From: CALJUZ01 sp003387805
GTDB lineage: Bacteria; Bacillota; Limnochordia; Limnochordales; ZCTH02-B6
NCBI GenBank assembly: GCA_937975235.1
Contig: CALJUZ010000206.1
Coordinates: 1-17,385 of the forward strand
Direction: 5' to 3'
DNA: 17,385 nucleotides
Positions 1 to 7,059 of this stretch are shown in pieces; the stretch's first letter is position 1, and each line of letters begins with the position of its first letter. The translations under genes were made by a program, and so were the position numbers. Below the pieces are notes generated by a model. It saw only the letters and a program-made list of their open reading frames with translations, was not told where the DNA came from and did not search any database.

Positions 1-92
1 AGCCCGGCATCGCCGATGACCAACAGGTCTTCGTGTCCCATGGACGCGATGATGCGGGACAGTTGCGCGTGAAGTATGCCGATCTTTTTCAT
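1..92 (-). CDS. rbsD: D-ribose pyranase RbsD, N-terminal part only
   Basis: RbsD interconverts the beta-pyranose and furanose forms of ribose in the cytoplasm so that RbsK receives the furanose form. Thirty codons are visible; the 3' end lies beyond the left edge. The protein begins MKKIGILHAQLSRIIASMG and continues HEDLLVIGDAG, which closely matches the family N-terminus (MKK.GILN..L...IA.LGH.D..VIADAGLP). The catalytic histidine of the family sits at residue 20 and is present here. The ATG is preceded by AGGAGGG about 8 nt upstream. It is the last visible gene of the ribose operon, 48 bp after the amidotransferase-like gene. In B. subtilis rbsD follows rbsK, so the position at the tail is a rearrangement. 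I am sure of the family; nothing can be said about the missing C-terminus. Confidence 0.93.
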   Translation of the reverse strand, partial: MKKIGILHAQLSRIIASMGHEDLLVIGDAG

Positions 93-140
93 GACGCGAT
101 TCCCTCCTGCGCCGTCGTTATTCCGTCGATGAGCCCGGGG

Positions 141-893
141 TCATCCGTCTTGTCCGGCCAGCCAGCGCACGGCCTGGGTCCAGAACCGGGCGTAGTGCTC
201 CCATTCCACGAACTCGGGCGGGCCCCAGTGCGGTCCGCAGTCCGACGCGAAAGCCAGGCTGCGGCCCCGGCCGTACTGGCCGGCCGCGATGAACACGTCG
301 TCGCCGCGGCGAGCGATCACCGTCGCGCCCTCCCGGGGCTTCAGCTGGTTGTAGCCCAAAAACCGCGGCCACGGCTCGGGGATGCCTTTCACCGCCGGGT
401 GGTCCGGCGCGGTGATTTCGATGCTGACGCCGTCGGGCGCCTCGACCCGGTCGTCGCCGTCCACCATGACCACCGGCAGCACGTCGGCCAGCGGCGTGCG
501 CTGATACCGGGCCGTGCCGTTGATGCCCGAGAAGGACATGTAGCCGCCGATCATGGCCAGGCCGCCGCCGTCCTCGACCCAGCGCTTGAGCAGGCTCAGG
601 CGGTCCGGCGTGGCGATGGAGCGGGAAAACGTATCGGGATGCAAATAGAGCGAGTTGGAACCGATGTCGCTCAGAAGGACCGCGTCATAGCGGGAGAGCT
701 CCTCCAGCGTCATCGGAAACTGGGCCGGCGCCAGATGGTTCGGCAAAAAGTCCACCTCGACGCCGTTTTTCCGCAGGCCGTCGATGAGCCAGCGGCCGCC
801 TTCGCCGTATTCGGTGGTCGTAAACTCATCGAAGCCTTTCATGTGGATGGAATGGACGATCCAGCTTTCGCCCGCGAGAAGAACTTTCGTCAT
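141..893 (-). CDS. Glutamine amidotransferase-like (class I GATase-fold) protein in the ribose operon
   Basis: This 250-aa cytoplasmic protein has no signal peptide. It resembles the putative glutamine amidotransferase family (Pfam PF07090 type, flavodoxin-like class I GATase fold). The N-terminus (KVLLAGESWIVHSIHMKGFDEF) and the segment YDAVLLSDIGSNSLYLHPD are characteristic. The elbow that carries the nucleophilic Cys in true GATases reads GGYMSFSG at about residues 116-123, with no Cys, so glutamine hydrolysis is unlikely. The reaction is unknown. It lies between rbsB and rbsD on the same strand, so a role in ribose or related sugar metabolism is inferred. Start choice: an in-frame GTG lies 9 nt upstream (position 902), but GGAAGGTG is well placed as a ribosome-binding site for the ATG used here. 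A ThuA-like sugar-utilisation protein is an alternative fold relative. Confidence 0.72.
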   Translation of the reverse strand: MTKVLLAGESWIVHSIHMKGFDEFTTTEYGEGGRWLIDGLRKNGVEVDFLPNHLAPAQFPMTLEELSRYDAVLLSDIGSNSLYLHPDTFSRSIATPDRLSLLKRWVEDGGGLAMIGGYMSFSGINGTARYQRTPLADVLPVVMVDGDDRVEAPDGVSIEITAPDHPAVKGIPEPWPRFLGYNQLKPREGATVIARRGDDVFIAAGQYGRGRSLAFASDCGPHWGPPEFVEWEHYARFWTQAVRWLAGQDG

Positions 894-980
894 GGATGTC
901 ACCTTCCCGGCCGCCGGCGCGACGGGCCCCGCGCCGACGGGGAGCTGTAAACAAATGGCCGGCGGCGTCCGCAGGCGGCA

Positions 981-1012
981 CGGGCCGGCCCCCGGCCCCG
1001 GGAGCCGGCCCG
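981..1012 (-). other. GC-rich hairpin downstream of rbsB
   Basis: CGGGCCGGC (981-989) and GCCGGCCCG (1004-1012) form a perfect 9-bp stem with a 14-nt loop. It starts 35 nt after the rbsB stop. No U-tract follows on the minus strand, so it is unlikely to be a full intrinsic terminator. A 3'-end stabiliser or partial attenuator that keeps rbsB mRNA more abundant than the two downstream genes is the likely role (inference). Confidence 0.5.
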
Positions 1013-1046
1013 CCGCGCCTTCGCGTCTGTCCGCCGCGTGCCGGCG

Positions 1047-1940
1047 TCAGTCCGCCGTCACCAGCGCCAGCGGCACCGGGATAAATTCATCCACGGCTTC
1101 GCCCGCCAGCACCTTCACCGCCACCTCGACGCCCAGCGCGCCGATGAGGCGCGGCTGCTGCGCCACCGTGGCCAGCATGCGGCCTTCCTGTACGGCCCGC
1201 ACCGCGTCGTCGGTGGCGTCGAAGCCCACGACCTGGATGCGGTCGGCGCGGCCCGCGGCCTCAATGGCCACCAGCGCGCCCAGGGCCATCTCGTCGTTGT
1301 GCGCGAACACGAAGTCGATCTCCGGCTGGGCCTGGAGGATGTTCTCCATGACCGTCAAGCCGCGCGCCCGGTCAAAGCCGGCCTCCTGCCGCGCCACCAC
1401 GACGATGCCCGGATACTGGCCGATGACCTCGTTGAAGCCCTGGGCCCGCTCCCGCGCCGCGTTGGTGCCCGGGATGCCCTCCAGCTCCACGACCTTGGCC
1501 TGCCCGCCGGACAGCTCGGCGATGAGCTGGCCCGCCATGCGGCCGCCCAGGATGTTGTCCGACGCGACGTGGGCCACGACCTGGCCGCCGTCGGCCGAAC
1601 GGTCCACGGTGATGACCGGGATGCCCGCCGCGTTGGCCATGAGCACGCCCGGAATGACCGCCGCGGAGTCCGTGGGGTTGATCAGAATGATGTCAACGCC
1701 CGCGGCGATGAGGTCCTCAATGCCCGCCAGCATGCGCGCCGAGTCGTCCTGCGCGTCCACGACGCGCAGCTGCACGCCCAGCTCCGCCGCCTTGGCTTCC
1801 GCGCCTTCCCGCAGATCCACGAAGAACGGGTTGGCCTGCGTGGAGATGGCCAGGCCGATGGTCTGCGCCGACGCCGGAACGGCCACGGCGAAGGCCAGCA
1901 GCAAAATGCTCAGTACGACCAGCAGACGTGTGCGCTTCAT
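1047..1940 (-). CDS. rbsB: Ribose ABC transporter, substrate-binding protein
   Basis: RbsB captures D-ribose outside the cytoplasmic membrane and delivers it to RbsC/RbsA. The 297-aa precursor has a signal peptide (MKRTRLLVVLSILLLAFAVAVPASA, cleavage expected after residue 25) and a periplasmic-binding-protein type 1 body. Positions that contact ribose in E. coli RbsB appear conserved: N37 and F39-F40 (QANPFF), D113-R114 (TVDRS), the RER at 163-165, F189 (AGFDR), N215 (AHNDEM), D241 (GFDAT) and Q261. Ribose specificity is therefore well supported. The signal peptide has no lipobox cysteine, unlike B. subtilis RbsB. GAGGAGG lies about 10 nt before the ATG. The gene follows rbsC by 59 bp and is followed by a GC-rich hairpin, in line with higher expression than its neighbours. 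Confidence 0.96.
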   Translation of the reverse strand: MKRTRLLVVLSILLLAFAVAVPASAQTIGLAISTQANPFFVDLREGAEAKAAELGVQLRVVDAQDDSARMLAGIEDLIAAGVDIILINPTDSAAVIPGVLMANAAGIPVITVDRSADGGQVVAHVASDNILGGRMAGQLIAELSGGQAKVVELEGIPGTNAARERAQGFNEVIGQYPGIVVVARQEAGFDRARGLTVMENILQAQPEIDFVFAHNDEMALGALVAIEAAGRADRIQVVGFDATDDAVRAVQEGRMLATVAQQPRLIGALGVEVAVKVLAGEAVDEFIPVPLALVTAD

Positions 1941-1999
1941 AAGGGTTTTGCCTCCTCTTTATACGGGGTACGTGTCTGCACTGCCGCTGCGATTCCGTC

Positions 2000-2995
2000 C
2001 TACGCGCCCGGCGCCACCCCCTTCCGCAGCGCGCCCTTGCCGCCCGCGTGGATGAGACGGTCCAGCAGCACCGCTACGAGGATGACGACGCCTTTGGCCA
2101 CGTCCTGGTAGAAGGACGAGACGTTGAGCAGGTTCAGGACGTTGCCCAGGATGCCGATGATGAACGCGCCGATGATGGTGCCGGTGACGGAACCGCGCCC
2201 GCCCGCCAGGCTGGTGCCGCCCAAGATGACCGCGGCGATGGCGTCCAGCTCGTACGAGACGCCCGCGGTGGGCTGGGCGGAAAACAGCCGCGAGGTGAGC
2301 ACCACGCCCGCCAAGCCGGCGGTAAAGCCGCTCAGCGCGTACACCAGCACTTTGATGAAGTTGACGCGGACGCCCGACATGCGGGCCGCGCGCTCGTTGC
2401 CGCCCACCGCGTAGATGAGCCGGCCCAGGGTCGTCCGGGTGAGGAAGATGTAGAAGACGACGTACAGGACGACGGTGATGAACACCGGCGCCGGGATGGG
2501 CCCCACGCTGCCGTGGCCGAACCAGCGGAAAGCCTGATCCAGCACGGTGATGGGGCGCCCGTTGGTGTAAACCATGGTCGAGCCCCGGGCGAAGGCCATC
2601 ATGGCCAGCGTGACGATGAACGGCGGCAGCTGGCCGTAGGCGACGAAGAAGCCGTTGACGACGCCCAGGAGCGTGCCCAGGCCCAGCATGACCAGCACGG
2701 CCGCCAGCCAGCCGCCGCCCGAGGCCATCATGCCCGCGCCCACCGCGCCCGTCAGGGCCAGCACCGAGCCCACGGACAAGTCGATGCCGCCCGACAGGAT
2801 GACGACGGTCATGCCCGCGGCCAAAATGGCGTTGATGGCCACTTGCCGCGTAACGTTCATGAGATTGGCCGACGTCAGAAACCGGTCGCTCAAAAGGGAC
2901 GCCAGGAGCATCATGGCCAGCAGCACCAGCAGCATGCCGTAGCGGCGCAGCAGCTGGCGCGAAGACCTTCCGGTTTGTTGCTCAAGCAGACTCAT
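2000..2995 (-). CDS. rbsC: Ribose ABC transporter, permease
   Basis: RbsC is the membrane channel of the ribose importer. At 331 aa it has the usual length (E. coli RbsC is 321 aa) and is strongly hydrophobic, with about eight to ten membrane segments. The signature GGIDLSVGS lies at residues 69-77. It also contains the AVGGNERAARMSGVRV cytoplasmic loop thought to contact the ATPase and the late ILGGTSLAGGRGSVTGT motif, both typical of the BPD_transp_2 family. The first 13 nt overlap the end of rbsA, and AGGGGG in the rbsA tail serves as ribosome-binding site 8 nt before the ATG, so the two are translationally coupled. rbsB follows 59 bp downstream. Confidence 0.96.
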   Translation of the reverse strand: MSLLEQQTGRSSRQLLRRYGMLLVLLAMMLLASLLSDRFLTSANLMNVTRQVAINAILAAGMTVVILSGGIDLSVGSVLALTGAVGAGMMASGGGWLAAVLVMLGLGTLLGVVNGFFVAYGQLPPFIVTLAMMAFARGSTMVYTNGRPITVLDQAFRWFGHGSVGPIPAPVFITVVLYVVFYIFLTRTTLGRLIYAVGGNERAARMSGVRVNFIKVLVYALSGFTAGLAGVVLTSRLFSAQPTAGVSYELDAIAAVILGGTSLAGGRGSVTGTIIGAFIIGILGNVLNLLNVSSFYQDVAKGVVILVAVLLDRLIHAGGKGALRKGVAPGA

Positions 2996-4508
2996 GGTAG
3001 GTTCCCCCTGTGGCGTAAGTCCCGATCTCCTCCTGCGTCGTCTCGGCCGCGTCCAGCTCGGCCACGATGCGCCCTTCGTGCATGACGTAAATGCGATCGC
3101 TGAGGTTGATGACCTCGGGCAGTTCAGAGGAGACCATCAGGATGGTTTTGCCGTGCGCGGCCAGCTCGTCGATGAGCCGGTACACTTCCGCCTTCGCGCC
3201 CACGTCGATGCCGCGCGTCGGCTCGGCCATGATGATGACGTCGGCGTCGGTGGCCAGCCATTTGGCCAGCACCACTTTTTGCTGGTTGCCGCCCGAGAGG
3301 CTGTCCACTTCCTGATCCAGGCTCGGCGTCTTGATGGCCAGGCGTTCCACGTAGCCCGCGGCCTGCCGCCGTTCCTTCTTTCCGTCGACGAAGCCGAAGC
3401 GGGACACTTTGTCCAGCGCGGCCAGGCTCGAGTTTTGCACCACCGAAAGGAGCAGGACGAGGCCTTCCTCCTTCCGGTTTTCCGTCAGCAACGCGATGCC
3501 GTGGCGGATGGCGTCCTGGGGCGAGCGAATGTCCACCGGGCGGCCGTAGAGGCGGATTTCGCCGCTGGATTTGGGCACCGCGCCGAAGATGGCTCGCACC
3601 AGCTCGGGCTGCCCCGCGCCCATGAGCCCCGTGATGCCCACGACTTCGCCTTTGTGCGCGACCAGCGACGCGTCGTGCACTTTTCCGGGTACGGACAAGC
3701 CGCGCACTTCCAGCGCGACTTCGCCGCCGGGCACGTGATTGCGAACGTACAGCTTGGTCAGCGGCCGGCCCACCATCAGGCGGACCATTTCGTCCCGCGT
3801 CAGTTCGGACATGGGCTTGACGCCCACCAGGCGGCCGTCCCGCAGCACCGTGGCCCGGTCGGCCAGGGCCATGACCTCCTCCAGCTTGTGGGAGATGTAG
3901 ACGACGCCGGTGCCGTCGTCCCGCAGCCGCCGGATGATGTCCATGAGCCGCTCCACTTCCGCGTCGGTCAGGGCCGCGGTGGGCTCGTCCATAATGATGA
4001 CCGCCGCCTTCTCCCGCAGCGCCCGGGCGATCTCCACGATTTGCTGTTCGGCTACGTTCAGGTCGCGCACGGGCGCGTCCACGGAAACGTGGTGAAGGCC
4101 CAGCTTGTCAAGGAGCTCACGGGACTCGGCGCGCATGCGCCGGTACGGAACCCAGCCGAAAAGGCGGCCGCCCATGGCGTCGAGGAAAATGTTTTCCGCC
4201 ACGGTCATGTCGTTGATGAGGGTGAATTCCTGGTGAATGATGCGGATGCCCAGGCGCTGGGCCTCCAGCGGCGTCCGGATGTCCACGGGGCGGCCGCGCA
4301 CGTAGATTTCGCCGGCGTCCTTCTCGTACACGCCGGTCATGATCTTGACCAGCGTGGACTTGCCGGCGCCGTTTTCGCCCAGGAGCGCGTGCACTTCGCC
4401 GGCGCGAACGTCAAAGTCCACGCCGTCCAAGGCCACCACGCCGGGAAACGCCTTGCGAATCCCCACCATGCGCAGCAACACGTCGTTCGGGCTGCCGCGG
4501 GAATCCAT
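2982..4508 (-). CDS. rbsA: Ribose ABC transporter, tandem ATP-binding protein
   Basis: RbsA powers ribose import. Its 508 aa hold two nucleotide-binding domains, as is normal for this family. Domain 1 has an intact P-loop (GENGAGKST, 44-52), Q-loop Q93, a non-consensus signature (LNVAEQQ, 150-156), Walker B IIMDEP (D174, E175) and H207. Domain 2 has the usual degenerate P-loop without Lys (GLMGAGQPE, 294-302), a good signature (LSGGNQQ, 404-410) and S461 in the H-loop position. Its Walker B reads IIMAEP: A428 replaces the conserved Asp while E429 remains. The composite site built from domain 1 Walker motifs and the domain 2 signature is therefore complete, and the other is strongly degenerate. 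The gene starts 6 bp after rbsK; AGGAGG overlapping the rbsK stop region lies about 10 nt before the ATG. Confidence 0.96.
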   Translation of the reverse strand: MDSRGSPNDVLLRMVGIRKAFPGVVALDGVDFDVRAGEVHALLGENGAGKSTLVKIMTGVYEKDAGEIYVRGRPVDIRTPLEAQRLGIRIIHQEFTLINDMTVAENIFLDAMGGRLFGWVPYRRMRAESRELLDKLGLHHVSVDAPVRDLNVAEQQIVEIARALREKAAVIIMDEPTAALTDAEVERLMDIIRRLRDDGTGVVYISHKLEEVMALADRATVLRDGRLVGVKPMSELTRDEMVRLMVGRPLTKLYVRNHVPGGEVALEVRGLSVPGKVHDASLVAHKGEVVGITGLMGAGQPELVRAIFGAVPKSSGEIRLYGRPVDIRSPQDAIRHGIALLTENRKEEGLVLLLSVVQNSSLAALDKVSRFGFVDGKKERRQAAGYVERLAIKTPSLDQEVDSLSGGNQQKVVLAKWLATDADVIIMAEPTRGIDVGAKAEVYRLIDELAAHGKTILMVSSELPEVINLSDRIYVMHEGRIVAELDAAETTQEEIGTYATGGTYHESA

Positions 4509-4514
4509 GGTTGA

Positions 4515-5522
4515 TTACCTCCTCGGGCCGTCCAGCGGGGCCGCTTCGGGCGCCCGCGCCAGCATGTCCTCGACTTCCGCCCGCCGCGGGAACGAGGACT
4601 GCGCGCCCGGCCGGGTGACGGTGACGGCGGCCGCGGCCGTGGCGAAGCGCAGCGCCTCGGCCATGGAGCGCCCGGCGCACAGCTCGCGGATGAGCGCGCC
4701 GGTGAAGGTGTCGCCGGCGCCGGTAGTGTCCACGGCCTGCACGTTCATGGCGGGGATGTGCAGCGGCGTGCGCTCCTCGTCGTCGCTCAGCGCGACGGCG
4801 CCGTCTTCGCCCAGGGTCACCACCACGTGGCCGCCTTCGCGGAGCGTCCGCAAAAGCCGCCGCGCCGCTTCGGCCGCGTCATGGGCGGTTTCCACCGGCA
4901 GGCCCGTCATCTCTTGCGCTTCCAGCTCGTTGACCACCAGGACGTCCACGGTGCCCGGCGGCGGCACGGCCGACGCCCGGTACGGGCTCGGGTTCAAAAC
5001 GAACAGCGGCGCCCGCCCCGCGTCTCCTTCATCCCCGTGGAGCCGGGCGATGGCGTCCGCCGCGGCCAGAACCACTTCGTCCGGCACTTCAAACTGCATC
5101 AGCACCGCGTCGCAACGGGCCAGCTCGGCGGCGGCCCGCTCCACGTCCGCGGCGGTGAGGGTGCCGTTGGCCCCGGCCACGACCACGATGGTGTTTTCGC
5201 CCCGCCGGCCCACGGTGATCATGGCCGCGCCCGTGGGCGTGCCCGCCGCCGTCGTCACCAGCGAGCAGTCCACGCCCGCTCGTTCCAGGCCCTGAACGGC
5301 CTGGGGGCCGAAGACGTCGTCACCGACGCGGCCCACCAGGACGGACTCCGCGCCGGCCAGCGCGGCCACGGCCGCCTGGTTGGCGCCTTTGCCGCCCAGA
5401 TGCTGCTGAAAGCCCAGCGCCTGCACCGTCTCTCCTTCGCGGGGCAAGCGCTCCACGTCGGCCACCAGGTCGATGTTGATGCTTCCGATAACCATCAGGC
5501 GAGGTGTCTTGTCCTTTGACAT
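4515..5522 (-). CDS. rbsK: Ribokinase
   Basis: Ribokinase phosphorylates D-ribose to ribose 5-phosphate in the cytoplasm, feeding the pentose phosphate pathway and nucleotide synthesis. It is a PfkB-family protein of 335 aa. Substrate-binding GSINIDLV lies at 13-20 (N16, D18), the glycine motif HLGGKGANQA at 41-50, and the second PfkB signature DTTGAGDTFTGAL at 265-277 with catalytic base D271. The start at 5522 (MSKDKTPRL) fits family alignments. An in-frame ATG 36 nt further upstream (5558) has only a too-close AGAGGAC and adds 12 non-conserved residues. The Shine-Dalgarno before 5522 (AAAGGCGG) is mediocre, so the start is somewhat uncertain. The gene is second in the operon, 99 bp after rbsR and 6 bp before rbsA. 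Confidence 0.95.
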   Translation of the reverse strand: MSKDKTPRLMVIGSINIDLVADVERLPREGETVQALGFQQHLGGKGANQAAVAALAGAESVLVGRVGDDVFGPQAVQGLERAGVDCSLVTTAAGTPTGAAMITVGRRGENTIVVVAGANGTLTAADVERAAAELARCDAVLMQFEVPDEVVLAAADAIARLHGDEGDAGRAPLFVLNPSPYRASAVPPPGTVDVLVVNELEAQEMTGLPVETAHDAAEAARRLLRTLREGGHVVVTLGEDGAVALSDDEERTPLHIPAMNVQAVDTTGAGDTFTGALIRELCAGRSMAEALRFATAAAAVTVTRPGAQSSFPRRAEVEDMLARAPEAAPLDGPRR

Positions 5523-5621
5523 GGCCCCAGCCGCCTTTCTTGCTCCAAGTTGCGGCATGTCCTCTGTGTCGGCCGAGGGCGCCGGGGCGCCGGGCCGCCC
5601 GGCCTTGCCGTCCGGTCCGGC

Positions 5622-6725
5622 TCAGGCGAACCGCAGCGTCGAGCCCGCCCGGGGCGCCGGACCCGTGCTGGCCCGCACCACCAGCTTCGTCGGCAGCCAC
5701 TCGTCCGTCACCCGCTGGGTCTTGGCCGTGCGCGGCCGGGCGCTGCCGGGCAGCGGCGCCACCGGCGGCGGCGGCTCCTCCTCGGCGGCCGCGATCATCT
5801 GCAGCACCGTCTCCACGGCCCGGCGGCCCATGCGCTCGATGGGCTGGGCGATGACCGTCAGCGCCGGCCGGAACAGCTCGGCGAAGCGCGTGTTGTCGAA
5901 GCCGACCACCGACACGTCTTCCGGCACCGACAAGCCGTGGTCGTGCAGGCTGTGCACCAGGCCGTAGGCGCTGAACTCGCTGGCGGCGATGACCGCCGTC
6001 GGCCGCTGGTCCGGCGGGAGCGCGGCCAGGGCGTCGCCGGCCCGGATGCCCGTTTCCACGGAATAGTCCCCCGCCCAAATCCAGGGCGGCTCCGTCAGGC
6101 CGTTGTCCCGGTACGCCTGCAAGATGGCCTCGAACCGCTGGTCGCTGCTGATGTTGCCCTCCACGCCCCGGACGATGCCGATGCGGCGGTGGTTCAGGTC
6201 CAGCAGGTGCCGGACGGCCTCGAAAGCGCCCGGGTACGGGTCCGCGCCCAGCCACGGCCCCTGAAAGCCGGGAATGCGCCGGTCCAACGCCAGCACCGCC
6301 GCGTCCGTGGCGCTTTGGAACTGGCTCAGCTCCTCGTGCGTCGCGGCCGACGAAATAATCATCATGCCGTCCACCCGCTGGCTGCTCAGCAGCGCGAAAT
6401 ACTCCAGTTCCCGTTGCCGGCTGTTTTGGCTGTTGCAAAGAACGATGCTGTAGCCGTGCCGGTGAGCCGTTTCCTCGATGACCCGCGCCAGCTGGCTGAA
6501 GAACGGGTTGGCGATGTCCGGGACGATGAGCCCCAACACGGCCGTCCTGCGAATGCGCAATCCCCTGGCCAAGGCGTTGGGCCGGTAGCCCAGCTCCTCG
6601 ATGGCCTCTACGACCCGCCGATGCAGCTCTTTGGAGACCGGCGCGTTGCCCGTGAGCACCCGTGACACGGTGCTGATGGAGACGCCGGCCCGCTCCGCTA
6701 CGTCTCGTACCGTGACTCGTGACAT
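5622..6725 (-). CDS. rbsR: LacI-family ribose operon repressor
   Basis: This is a 367-aa DNA-binding repressor of the LacI/GalR family. The helix-turn-helix is at residues 4-23 (VTVRDVAERAGVSISTVSRV) with the hinge helix YRPNALARGL at about 47-56. A periplasmic-binding-protein-like effector domain follows (GLIVPDIANPFFSQLARVIE; VVGFDN). Because it heads the operon, the effector is inferred to be ribose or a ribose derivative. An unusual Pro/Ala-rich stretch (about residues 312-338, EEEPPPPVAPLPGSARPR) interrupts the region just before the conserved C-terminal LPTKLVVRAST. The ATG is chosen because GGGAGG lies 6 nt upstream and the HTH begins right after it; a longer reading to 6845 only adds a basic, non-conserved tail. 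It probably autoregulates through the operator at 6924-6937. Confidence 0.93.
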   Translation of the reverse strand: MSRVTVRDVAERAGVSISTVSRVLTGNAPVSKELHRRVVEAIEELGYRPNALARGLRIRRTAVLGLIVPDIANPFFSQLARVIEETAHRHGYSIVLCNSQNSRQRELEYFALLSSQRVDGMMIISSAATHEELSQFQSATDAAVLALDRRIPGFQGPWLGADPYPGAFEAVRHLLDLNHRRIGIVRGVEGNISSDQRFEAILQAYRDNGLTEPPWIWAGDYSVETGIRAGDALAALPPDQRPTAVIAASEFSAYGLVHSLHDHGLSVPEDVSVVGFDNTRFAELFRPALTVIAQPIERMGRRAVETVLQMIAAAEEEPPPPVAPLPGSARPRTAKTQRVTDEWLPTKLVVRASTGPAPRAGSTLRFA

Positions 6726-6915
6726 GTCGGCCTCCCAGCCCGCTCGCGGCGGAACATCCCTGCGCCGCCGCCCGTCGTGTCCTGTCCGTTTGACATTGCC
6801 CGAAACGTGCGTTCCGACGGCACCTCCGCAGCATGGACGGTGCAACGACCGGGTGCGTCCGCCCCGCCGGAGACGGCGTTCAGAAAATGCCGCGTGGAGA
6901 AGGAAAACGCCTGAA

Positions 6916-6945
6916 AATCTATCTGAAATCGTTTTCTCAGCACAA
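6916..6945 (-). promoter_or_regulatory. Probable rbs operon promoter (minus strand)
   Basis: The stretch around 6895-6955 is markedly AT-rich in a very GC-rich window. On the minus strand TTGTGC (6945-6940) could serve as -35 and TAGATT (6921-6916) as -10, 18 bp apart. Matches to consensus are only 3/6 and 4/6, so the exact boxes are tentative. The location supports it: just upstream of rbsR, just downstream of the preceding terminator, and overlapping a LacI-type operator. Confidence 0.45.
6924..6937. promoter_or_regulatory. LacI-family operator (RbsR or CcpA/cre-like)
   Basis: TGAAATCGTTTTCT contains the near-palindrome GAAAtCGtTTTC (5 of 6 base pairs symmetric around the central CG) typical of LacI/GalR operators. 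It also matches the CcpA cre consensus TGWAANCGNTNWCA at every position but the last. It falls between the proposed -35 and -10 of the rbs operon, where bound repressor would block RNA polymerase. It could be bound by RbsR, by CcpA, or by both. Confidence 0.6.
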
Positions 6946-6994
6946 ACAAAAGAAGAGCGATTGGTGTCGCAGTACTGACTTCGACACCCATCGC
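6941..6994 (-). terminator. Intrinsic terminator after the aldo/keto reductase
   Basis: GCGATTGGTGTCG (6957-6969) and CGACACCCATCGC (6982-6994) pair at 12 of 13 positions (one mismatch, 6962/6989) around a 12-nt loop. Read on the minus strand, the stem is followed at once by TCTTCTTTTGTTT, a good U-rich tail. It lies about 62 nt after the reductase stop and separates that transcript from the rbs operon, whose proposed -35 box abuts the U-tract. Confidence 0.8.
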
Positions 6995-7035
6995 CCGGTT
7001 CCTTTTTGGGATGATCTGGATGCAGCTGCGTCCCG

Positions 7036-7059
7036 TGAGGCGCCGCAGCCGGCGCCTCA
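7036..7059 (-). other. Perfect hairpin enclosing the aldo/keto reductase stop codon
   Basis: TGAGGCGCC (7036-7044) and GGCGCCTCA (7051-7059) form a perfect 9-bp stem with a 6-nt loop. On the minus strand the gene's own TGA is the first base triplet of the stem. No U-tract follows, so the terminator further downstream is the more likely end point. A role in 3'-end stability is possible. Confidence 0.5.

Larger units (their letters stand above)
6726..7056. other. Gene-free intergenic region between rbsR and the aldo/keto reductase
   Basis: These 331 bp hold no convincing gene. From right to left on the minus strand they contain a stop-proximal hairpin, an intrinsic terminator (6941-6994), the proposed rbs promoter and operator, and a leader of roughly 180 nt before the rbsR ATG. 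The leader is GC-rich and contains no recognisable riboswitch. Confidence 0.7.

Noticed and set aside
784..2111. Long open frames on the plus strand opposite rbsB, rbsC and the amidotransferase-like gene
   Set aside because: They are antisense shadows of conserved genes in GC-rich DNA; their translations are low-complexity Arg/Ala/His-rich with no recognisable motif.
6726..6845. Upstream extension of rbsR to an ATG at 6845
   Set aside because: The added 40 residues are basic and non-conserved, while the ATG at 6725 has GGGAGG 6 nt upstream and the HTH starts right after it.
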